Shown: positions 1 to 5,904 of the stretch, one piece after another
Layout: the number at the start of each line of letters is the position of its first letter
Numbering within the stretch: position 1 is the first letter of the stretch
Source of the DNA: Holophagaceae bacterium
GTDB lineage: Bacteria > Acidobacteriota > Holophagae > Holophagales > Holophagaceae
Direction: 5' to 3'
DNA length: 16,269 nucleotides
NCBI GenBank assembly: GCA_003158505.1
Contig: PMJK01000102.1
Location: 1-16,269, forward strand
Position numbers and translations under genes: made by a program
Notes under the pieces: model-generated
Databases searched by the model: none
The model's input: only the letters and a program-made list of their open reading frames with translations
Told to the model about the DNA's origin: nothing

Positions 1-61
1 CCTGAAACTCATATGGAACTTCAGACAGGAGGTGCCCGGGTCAGCCTGGCCGCCACTGCTT

Positions 62-75
62 CTCGGCAGTCCGAG
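62..75. other. Small stem-loop downstream of tRNA-Met
   Basis: A 5-bp perfect inverted repeat (CTCGG, loop CAGT, CCGAG) lies in the non-coding stretch at the start of the window. It is short and has no T-run on either side, so it is not a convincing terminator by itself. It lies about 30 bases beyond the larger hairpin at 105-126. Confidence 0.3.
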
Positions 76-104
76 TCTGTTGGCTTGGGTGGGTGTACAG
101 GCAT

Positions 105-126
105 ACCGGAGCCGCTCGGCTCCGGT
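105..126. terminator. Strong hairpin just downstream of tRNA-Met; possible terminator or processing signal
   Basis: A perfect 9-bp inverted repeat, ACCGGAGCC and GGCTCCGGT, has a 4-base loop. It starts 8 bases beyond the encoded CCA of the minus-strand tRNA. On the minus strand it would form at the 3' end of the tRNA transcript, and therefore possibly of the whole lactate operon. There is no following T-run, so it is not a classical intrinsic terminator. It may be a 3'-end protecting or processing structure. The rest of 1-134 contains no gene that I can support. Confidence 0.45.
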
Positions 127-134
127 GTTTGAAG

Positions 135-211
135 TGGTGGCTGGAGGCAGACTCGAACTGCCGACCTAGGGATTATGAGACCCTCGCTCTAACCACCTGA
201 GCTACCCAGCC
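135..211 (-). tRNA. tRNA with CAT anticodon, probably elongator tRNA-Met
   Basis: The minus strand folds as a full cloverleaf of 77 nt with encoded CCA (135-137). The acceptor stem is GGCTGGG/TCCAGCC with one G-T pair. The D arm is GCTC-AGGTGGTTA-GAGC, the anticodon loop is CTCATAA and the T arm is GGCAG-TTCGAGT-CTGCC. The anticodon stem AGGGT/TCCCT has a T-T mismatch at the loop-closing pair. The anticodon CAT allows Met or lysidine-modified Ile2. Acceptor pair 4-69 is T-A, as in E. coli elongator tRNA-Met and unlike the C-G of tRNA-Ile2, so Met is preferred. The gene begins 36 bases beyond the stop codon of lutC on the same strand, with no terminator visible between them, so it could be co-transcribed with the lactate operon. 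Confidence 0.85.
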
Positions 212-247
212 ACGAAGGGACAGTCTAGCGTGGGCGCGGGTCTGGGT

Positions 248-910
248 CTACGTCAGATCGTCCACGAGCACCACGATGAGACGCTTGGGACCGTGGACAC
301 CGTAGGCGAGGGTTTGTTCGATGTCAGCGGTCTTGCTGGGACCGGAGATCAGCAGGGCGTTGGGCGGAAGGCTGCGGCCCCAGCCCAGGTTCTTCACGGC
401 GGACCAGAAACTGTCCTGGATGGTGGAGGCCCGCAGCAGAGCGATGTGGATGGGAGGCACCAAGGACAGGAGACGCGGCTCGGCCGGTCCGGGTGTCAGC
501 AATAACCCGCCGGTCTCGGCGACGCCCCCCACGGTGCCCGTGAATCCAGCGGCCACGCCGGAGAACAACTCGTCCTTGAAGGTTTCCACCGGACGGTCAT
601 AGGGCATCAACTGGGTGTCGCCGGGCGCCCAGGCCGCGGCGAGAGCCGAGCCGGCCTCGCTGGAGGGGCCGAAAAGCAGGTTCGGGAGCCTTTCGCACTC
701 GCAGAAGGCACGAACCATGTCAGGCCAGGTTCCCGGGGTGGCCTCGAGAAATTCGGTGTGGACGGCCTCCATGCCCTTGCGGAGGCGGGCCACCCGTTCG
801 GCCGCCGGCCACTGGCGGCGCTCAAGCACCGCGGTATCGAGGGCGGGCTGGGGGGCAGTTCCACCGGCAATGCGCAGACGGCTGAGGATGGCAGTGCGGG
901 CATCAGTCAT
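248..910 (-). CDS. lutC: LutC-type LUD-domain protein (lactate utilization protein C), unfused set
   Basis: This 220-residue protein is the small LUD-domain subunit of the LutABC (YkgEFG) complex that oxidises L-lactate to pyruvate in the cytoplasm. The C-terminal half carries the family hallmarks: AETGGLLLTPG (131-141), the LVPPIHIALL strand (150-159) and the ISGPSKTADIE signature (188-198) followed by YGVHGP. No cysteine cluster is present, as expected; Fe-S clusters reside in LutA and LutB. The ATG start overlaps the end of lutB by 8 bases (ATGACTGA), indicating translational coupling. It is the last protein gene of the minus-strand lactate operon, with a tRNA 36 bases downstream. Its exact biochemical role within the complex is not settled for the family. 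Length is normal (usually about 190-240 residues). Confidence 0.93.
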   Translation of the reverse strand: MTDARTAILSRLRIAGGTAPQPALDTAVLERRQWPAAERVARLRKGMEAVHTEFLEATPGTWPDMVRAFCECERLPNLLFGPSSEAGSALAAAWAPGDTQLMPYDRPVETFKDELFSGVAAGFTGTVGGVAETGGLLLTPGPAEPRLLSLVPPIHIALLRASTIQDSFWSAVKNLGWGRSLPPNALLISGPSKTADIEQTLAYGVHGPKRLIVVLVDDLT

Positions 911-2336
911 GGCGGCCTCCCTCGGCGCGCATACGCTCTTGAAGCGAGCGGTGAGCCGGGACCGGCTTGGTGCGGGAACGGGTCCAATTCCTGATCAGTG
1001 GGGCACCAGCTGGCAGTGCCTTCCCGAACCGCGTGGCGAACCAGATGGCAACCCGGTAGAGGGCAGGGCGTTTGAGCACCAGGGCCCAGATGCGCCAGGT
1101 CCAATCCTCGATGGCCGTACGGCCGGTTCCCTTCCCTGCCACGTTCGATCCGGCATCCTCGTGGGTGGCCTCCCGGCGGAGCCGCACCAGGATTTCCGGG
1201 ATCGGGATCTCCACGGGACAGACCTCGGCGCAAGCGCCGCAGAGGCTGGAACCGTGAATGAGGTCGTGGCGGACGCCGACGCCCTCCATCTGTGGTGTGA
1301 GGATCTTGCCGATGGGACCCGGATAGACGGCCTCGTAGGCATGGCCACCCACGCGGGTGTAGACGGGGCAGTGGTTCATGCAGGCGCCGCAGCGGATGCA
1401 GCGCAGGGTGGCGCGGAGTTGGGGATCGGCGTAGATCCGCGACCGGCCATTGTCCAGGATGACCAGGTGGACTTCCTGCGGACCGTCCATTTCCCCCGCG
1501 CCCCTGGGCGCCGTGATCAAGTTGAAGTAGGTGCTCACGGCCTGGCCGGTGGCCGAGCGCGTGAGGATGGCGTAGAGCGGTGCCACCTCCTCCAGGCGTG
1601 CCACGACCTTCTCCAATCCCATGACAGCGATGTGGAGGGGTGGCACGTGCGTGCTCATGCGGCCGTTGCCTTCGTTCTCCACCAGGCAGAGCGTCCCCGT
1701 CTCGGCCACCGCGAAATTCACGCCCGACAGGCCCGCATCCGCCTCGAGGAACTTCTGGCGAAGCACCTTGCGGGCCATGGCGGTAAGCTCGTCCACGTCC
1801 TCGGTGTACTTCGCGTCCTTGATCTTCTGGCTGAACTGGCGGGCGATCTGATCCTTGTTCTTGTGGATGGCGGGCATGATGATGTGGCTCGGCGTTTCGC
1901 CATCCAGCTGGATGATGTACTCGCCCAGATCGGACTCCAGGGCCTCGATGCCATGCCGCTCGAGGAAGTCATTGAGGTGCATCTCCTCCGAGACCATGCT
2001 CTTGCCCTTGACCAGGGTCCTGGCGCCTTTGGAGCGGAGAATGCCCAGGATCAGCTCATTGGCCTCCTCGCAGGTCTCGGCCCAATGGACCTGGATGCCG
2101 TTTTCGGTGGCCTTGGCCTCGAACTGCTCCAGCAGTTCGGGCAGGTTCAGGAGGCTGCGGGACCGGATGGCCGTGCTGAGATCCCGCAGATCCTGCAGAT
2201 CGCGGGGGTCCGGGAACTGCGCCAGGCGCTTGGAAATGAGACCGTCCATGGCCCGGCGGAAGTTCGCCCGGAGCTGAGGATCCAGCAGAGCCTTGGCGGC
2301 GGCATCGCGGAAGATAACCTCGTTCTCAACGTGCAC
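903..2336 (-). CDS. lutB: LutB, Fe-S subunit of L-lactate oxidation complex (unfused set)
   Basis: This 477-residue protein matches the LutB/YkgF architecture: an N-terminal LUD domain (roughly 70-300) followed by a bacterial ferredoxin-type region. Visible motifs are VKGKSMVSEEMHLN (109-122), TPSHIIMPAIH (148-158), FAVAETGTL (208-216) and LTRSATGQ (258-265). The first 4Fe-4S ligand set is C313, C316, C319 and C323; a second set includes C366, C369 and C373. The start is GTG, overlapping the lutA stop by 11 bases, with GGGAG seven bases upstream as ribosome binding site. The stop overlaps the lutC start by 8 bases. The role, by family knowledge, is electron transfer and L-lactate oxidation together with LutA and LutC. 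It is clearly paralogous to the N-terminal two thirds of the fused gene at 3201-5333 but diverged, with different spacing and second-cluster layout. Confidence 0.95.
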   Translation of the reverse strand: MHVENEVIFRDAAAKALLDPQLRANFRRAMDGLISKRLAQFPDPRDLQDLRDLSTAIRSRSLLNLPELLEQFEAKATENGIQVHWAETCEEANELILGILRSKGARTLVKGKSMVSEEMHLNDFLERHGIEALESDLGEYIIQLDGETPSHIIMPAIHKNKDQIARQFSQKIKDAKYTEDVDELTAMARKVLRQKFLEADAGLSGVNFAVAETGTLCLVENEGNGRMSTHVPPLHIAVMGLEKVVARLEEVAPLYAILTRSATGQAVSTYFNLITAPRGAGEMDGPQEVHLVILDNGRSRIYADPQLRATLRCIRCGACMNHCPVYTRVGGHAYEAVYPGPIGKILTPQMEGVGVRHDLIHGSSLCGACAEVCPVEIPIPEILVRLRREATHEDAGSNVAGKGTGRTAIEDWTWRIWALVLKRPALYRVAIWFATRFGKALPAGAPLIRNWTRSRTKPVPAHRSLQERMRAEGGRHD

Positions 2337-3057
2337 GGGTGCGCTCCCAGAGGAACTCGGCCACGTGCTGGACGCGCAGCGGACTGCGCTTAGCTTCCAG
2401 AGTGCCGTTCACATTGAGCAGGCAACCGCCATCGGTGGAAAGCAGCAAGGAGGCCCCGGTGGACTCCGCGTCCGCGGCCTTGTCACAGGACATGGCTCCA
2501 GAGATCTCCGGCTGACGCACGGAGAACGTGCCGCCAAAGCCGCAGCACTCATGCTCCCGCGCCAGGGGCGCCAGCTCCACATTCGACAACTGGCCGATGA
2601 GAGCCTGGGGCTCACCCTTCAGTCCAAGGTCCCGGACCGCATGACAGGAACTGTGCCAGGTCACCTTCACGGGTTCCCCCAGATCCTCCAGCTTCACGTC
2701 CAGCACGTCCACCAGGAACTGGGTCAATTCGTAGACACGGGCGCTGAAGGCACGGACCTGGGTCTCGTCCGGCTCCCCGTGGAACAGCTCGGGATAGTGG
2801 ATCTTCATCATGCCCGCGCAGCTGCCGGAGGGGAGGATCACCGGCAGATCCCGGGGGAAGAGGGCGACCTGGGTGCGGGCCACGTCGCGGGCCTCCTCCC
2901 AGTAGCCGCAATTGAAGGCGGGCTGGCCGCAGCAGGTCTGGCCTTCGGGGAAGATCACCTGAACGCCGGCCTGGCGGAGCAACTGGATGCCAGCCATGCC
3001 GGCATCGGGATAGAACAGGTCCACCAGGCAGGTGGCATAGAAGTAGACCTCGTTCAT
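2326..3057 (-). CDS. lutA: LutA, CCG-domain subunit of L-lactate oxidation complex (unfused set)
   Basis: This 243-residue protein has the duplicated cysteine-rich (CCG) domains of LutA/YkgE and of heterodisulfide-reductase-like subunits. The first repeat contains the ATCLVDLFYP motif (8-17) and TCCGQP with C42-C43. The second contains HSSCH (C138), ECCGFGG (C171-C172) and DGGC (C212). These cysteines normally bind an Fe-S cluster in the cytoplasmic LutABC complex. An ATG 33 bases further upstream (3090) is also in frame, but the ATG at 3057 has a good AGGAAGG ribosome binding site about 8 bases ahead. It also gives the family-typical N-terminus immediately before the CCG motif, so I chose it. 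The stop overlaps the lutB GTG start by 11 bases. It is the first gene of the unfused set and follows a structured 143-base gap. Confidence 0.94.
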   Translation of the reverse strand: MNEVYFYATCLVDLFYPDAGMAGIQLLRQAGVQVIFPEGQTCCGQPAFNCGYWEEARDVARTQVALFPRDLPVILPSGSCAGMMKIHYPELFHGEPDETQVRAFSARVYELTQFLVDVLDVKLEDLGEPVKVTWHSSCHAVRDLGLKGEPQALIGQLSNVELAPLAREHECCGFGGTFSVRQPEISGAMSCDKAADAESTGASLLLSTDGGCLLNVNGTLEAKRSPLRVQHVAEFLWERTRAR

Positions 3058-3141
3058 TCTCTGCCCTTCCTGAAGGAGGTGCCTCGCCATGAAGTGAGAT
3101 CACCCATGTTGGCACACCTCAGGGAAGCCTGAAGCCGGGAG

Positions 3142-3175
3142 GGTCCTGGATTAAGCAGCCGGAGATCCCTGGACC
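3142..3175. other. Interrupted stem-loop upstream of lutA
   Basis: GGTCC-T-GGAT (3142-3151) pairs with ATCC-CT-GGACC (3165-3175), leaving a small asymmetric internal loop and a 13-base terminal loop. It lies between the fused lutBA gene and lutA. On the minus-strand message it would form just after the hairpin at 3183-3199. It has no T-run. A role in message processing or stability between the two Lut sets is conceivable but not shown. Confidence 0.3.
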
Positions 3176-3182
3176 GGGGAAC

Positions 3183-3199
3183 ACCCGACTCGATCGGGT
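3183..3199. other. Hairpin immediately after the lutBA stop codon
   Basis: ACCCGA and TCGGGT form a perfect 6-bp stem with a 5-base loop, beginning one base beyond the TAG stop codon of the fused lutBA gene. Downstream on the minus strand there are only two T residues, so termination would be weak. It could reduce read-through into the unfused lutA-lutB-lutC set or protect the upstream message end. Confidence 0.4.
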
Positions 3200-3200
3200 C

Positions 3201-5333
3201 CTACTTGAACCGGTCCGCGAGGCGCTCAACCGTGTGTTCCGCATGAATGGGGGATCCGTCCTTGTCCAGGCCGCCCCGGATCTGCATGACACAGCCCGGA
3301 CAGTCCATGACCACCTTCGAAGCGCCCGTGTCCTTGATGTTCTTCAGCTTGCGCTCAAGGATGGGGGCGGAGATCTCCGGGAGCTTCAGGGAATAGGATC
3401 CCGCCATGCCGCAGCAGGTGTCGCATTCGTACATCTCGGCGATCTCATGCCCGGCCTGTTTGAGAAGTTCCCGGGGTTCCTCGCTGGCCTTCAGGGTCCG
3501 CTTCAGGTGGCAGGAGTCGTGGTAGGTGATCTTCCCCAACTCCTCGCCTTCCTTGAACGTGAGGCGCCCTTCGTCCACCAGCTTCTTGATTAGGGTGGAG
3601 AAGTCGATGGTCTTCGCCGAGAGTTCCTTGGCCGCTTCCATGGCGTCGGTGACGCCGACACTCTTGAAGGTGTCGAGGAAATCGTACTTCAGGGCCACTG
3701 TGCAGGTGGGACAGGCCGAGACCACGTAGCTGACTTCGGTCTCCAGCAGGGCCTTGATGTTGTCCTGGGCGTTCTGGGCGGCCACTTCGTAGGCTCCGTT
3801 GTAGCGCGCTGGGGCGCCGCAGCAAGTCTGGCCCTCGGGGAAGAGGACCTCGATGCCGGCCTTGTTCAGGATGTTCACCAGGGATTCGCCCATCTCCGGG
3901 TAGCAGAAATCGATGAGGCACCCGGCGAAGAAGGCGATCTTCTCCCCACCCTTGGGCTGCGGGATGTTCTTGATCGTATCCCTCAGGGGCACGGCGGCCA
4001 CGGCCGGCAGGCTGCGGAAATCCGTCATATCCGAAAGGAACAGGGGGAGGTGACGGATGAATCGCCCCTGCTTGAAGGGCTTCTGGGTGACCGAGGCCAT
4101 GCGCAGCATGGAGTGGAAGAGGCGGCGGTTATTCACCACGCTGAAGATGGCCTTCATGGCCAGCGACTGGCCGTTCTCGACCACCAGGCGCCGTCGCAGC
4201 TCCAGGATGAGTCTCGGAATGTCGATCTTGCCGGGGCATAGGGGGACGCAGCTGCCGCACTGGATGCAGAGTCCCTGGATATCCTCAGACTTCTTCAGCT
4301 CATCGAACCAGGCCGTGAGGATGGTCCCAATGCCGCCCGTGTAGGTCTTGCCGAACACGTGACCGCCCACCAGCCGGAAGACAGGGCACACGTTCAGGCA
4401 GGTGGCGCACCGGATGCACTGGAGCGCCTCCTTGAACACGGGATCCTTGGCCATGTCCGACCGGTGGTTGTCCATGAGGATGATGTGGAGTTCCTTGGGG
4501 GAACCATCGGTGTTGGGCACCGGGCCTGAGATGATCGAGACGTAGCTGGTGAGCAGCTGTCCCGTGGCGCTGCGGGGCAGGGCGGTGAGGATGGGCTGGA
4601 TGTCCTTGACGAGGGCCACGAGCTTTTCGATGCCCACGATGGCCACGTGGATCTTCGGAAGGGTGGTCACCAACCGGGCGTTGCCCTCATTGGTGACGAT
4701 CACGAGGCTGCCGGTCTCAGCCACGGCGATGTTGGCGCCCGTGATGCCCATGTCCGCCTGCAGGAACTTGGGCCGGAGCTTGGCCCGGGCGAACTTCACC
4801 AGCTTCGGAATGTCGGGGGCCTGGCCCGCTTCCACCTCCTGGTTGAAGACCTCAGTGACCTCTTCCTTGGTCATGTGGATGGCGGGCATGACCATGTGCG
4901 ACGGGGTCTGGTGGGCCAGTTGGATGATCCACTCGCCCAGGTCCGTCTCGTCCACCTCGATGCCTGCCTGCTCGAAGGCCTTGTTCAGGTGGATCTCCTC
5001 GGAGGCCATGGACTTGGACTTGACCACCCGCTCCACGCCCTTCTCCTTGGCGAGGGCGAGGATGTACTGCTTCACCTGGGCGGGGTCGGCGGTCCTGAAG
5101 ACCTTGGCGCCGCGGGCTTCCGCGCTCGCCTTGAACTGTTCGGCCAGAGCCTCGAAGTTGGAGGAGGCGCTGCCCTTGATCTCCACGATCTGATCCCGCA
5201 CGGCCTCGAAGTCGATGCCCTCGTAGGCCTTGGCGCGGCTGATCCGGTAGGCCTCGGAGAACCTCCCCAGGGCCCCCGTGAGGTTCGGATTGTGAAGGGC
5301 GGTCTCGATGGATTCCCTGAATTGGGTCGTCAT
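3201..5333 (-). CDS. Fused LutB-LutA protein, L-lactate oxidation
   Basis: This 710-residue protein joins a LutB-like N-terminal part to a LutA-like C-terminal part. The LUD domain spans about 70-290 (SKSMASEEIHLN at 106-117, NIAVAETGSL at 201-210, LPRSATGQ at 252-259). Two complete ferredoxin motifs follow: C306/C309/C312/C316 and C356/C359/C362/C366. After a basic linker (about 380-460) come two CCG domains: FAGCLIDFCYPE (469-480), TCCGAP (C504-C505), CPTC (541-544), then HDSCH (C608), CDTCCG (C637, C640, C641) and CPGC (678-681). Single-chain proteins of about this size are known in Desulfovibrio and related lactate oxidisers, next to a LutC homologue, as here. The ATG overlaps the lutC-2 stop in an ATGA junction. 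It is predicted to act in the cytoplasm, oxidising L-lactate and passing electrons towards the quinone pool. No standard gene symbol exists for the fusion. Confidence 0.93.
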   Translation of the reverse strand: MTTQFRESIETALHNPNLTGALGRFSEAYRISRAKAYEGIDFEAVRDQIVEIKGSASSNFEALAEQFKASAEARGAKVFRTADPAQVKQYILALAKEKGVERVVKSKSMASEEIHLNKAFEQAGIEVDETDLGEWIIQLAHQTPSHMVMPAIHMTKEEVTEVFNQEVEAGQAPDIPKLVKFARAKLRPKFLQADMGITGANIAVAETGSLVIVTNEGNARLVTTLPKIHVAIVGIEKLVALVKDIQPILTALPRSATGQLLTSYVSIISGPVPNTDGSPKELHIILMDNHRSDMAKDPVFKEALQCIRCATCLNVCPVFRLVGGHVFGKTYTGGIGTILTAWFDELKKSEDIQGLCIQCGSCVPLCPGKIDIPRLILELRRRLVVENGQSLAMKAIFSVVNNRRLFHSMLRMASVTQKPFKQGRFIRHLPLFLSDMTDFRSLPAVAAVPLRDTIKNIPQPKGGEKIAFFAGCLIDFCYPEMGESLVNILNKAGIEVLFPEGQTCCGAPARYNGAYEVAAQNAQDNIKALLETEVSYVVSACPTCTVALKYDFLDTFKSVGVTDAMEAAKELSAKTIDFSTLIKKLVDEGRLTFKEGEELGKITYHDSCHLKRTLKASEEPRELLKQAGHEIAEMYECDTCCGMAGSYSLKLPEISAPILERKLKNIKDTGASKVVMDCPGCVMQIRGGLDKDGSPIHAEHTVERLADRFK

Positions 5334-5893
5334 GCCGTCACCTCTTCGAACGCGTCCACCACGACGATGATGAGCCGCCCCGGTCCATGTACTCCGATGG
5401 TGAGCACCCGCTCGATGTCCGCGGTGCGGCTCGGTCCGGTGATGAAGGAGATGTAGTTGAGCTGGTCCGGGCGGAGGCGCTCGAGCACGCCGCCCATGTC
5501 CTCCAGGATCCGGTCTGCGCCGATCAAGGCCACGTGGATGGGAGGCAGGGTGGACACCAGGCGTTTCTCGACGCCCGTGGCGTCCTGGACCAGGGTTCCC
5601 GTGCCGGCGATGGCCCAGTCCATCTGGCTGATGCCCACTTTGGCCGCCGCAGAGCCTTCCCTGGTGACCTCGAAGGTGAGGCCGGGAACCTTGGCCCGGA
5701 GTTCCTCGGATCTAGCCCCTTCCAGGAAGGGGCCTGCCGACCAGACCGCCCCGCACTCGGGTGCATCGGATACACCCGCCTCCTTCAGGAAGGCCAGGAT
5801 GAAGGCGAGCGCCTCCTCCTTGCCCGTGAACCGATGGACTTCGGCGCTGACGGCCTCGGCCCGGGTCTTGAACGCCTCGAAATGAGAATTCAT
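5330..5893 (-). CDS. lutC: LutC-type LUD-domain protein, partner of the fused LutB-LutA
   Basis: This 187-residue LUD-domain protein is a second LutC paralogue in the locus. It shows AIAGTGTLV, STLPPIHVALIG and the strong FITGPSRTADIE signature followed by GVHGPGRL. A GTG at 5908 overlaps the dehydrogenase stop and would add five residues, but has no ribosome binding site. The ATG at 5893 is preceded by AAAGGGG at 5 bases and lies 11 bases beyond the upstream stop, so I prefer it. Its stop overlaps the lutBA start (ATGA), indicating coupled translation and a matched pair with the fused protein. The gene order here is C then BA, opposite to the A-B-C order of the unfused set. Function in L-lactate oxidation is inferred from family and context. 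Confidence 0.92.
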   Translation of the reverse strand: MNSHFEAFKTRAEAVSAEVHRFTGKEEALAFILAFLKEAGVSDAPECGAVWSAGPFLEGARSEELRAKVPGLTFEVTREGSAAAKVGISQMDWAIAGTGTLVQDATGVEKRLVSTLPPIHVALIGADRILEDMGGVLERLRPDQLNYISFITGPSRTADIERVLTIGVHGPGRLIIVVVDAFEEVTA

Positions 5894-5904
5894 TGGGACC
5901 CCTT

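Noticed and set aside
13..132. Plus-strand 39-codon frame at the window start
   Set aside because: No ribosome binding site at a suitable distance, no recognisable motif, and it spans the hairpins behind tRNA-Met.
615..2393. Long plus-strand open frame (592 codons) across lutC, lutB and the end of lutA
   Set aside because: It is antisense to genes with clear LUD and Fe-S motifs. It is rich in Gly, Ala, His, Arg and Leu with no recognisable domain, and is typical of open antisense frames in GC-rich DNA.
3057..3090. Upstream ATG at 3090 as start of lutA
   Set aside because: It lacks a ribosome binding site and adds 11 residues not typical of LutA; the ATG at 3057 has a good site and the family N-terminus.
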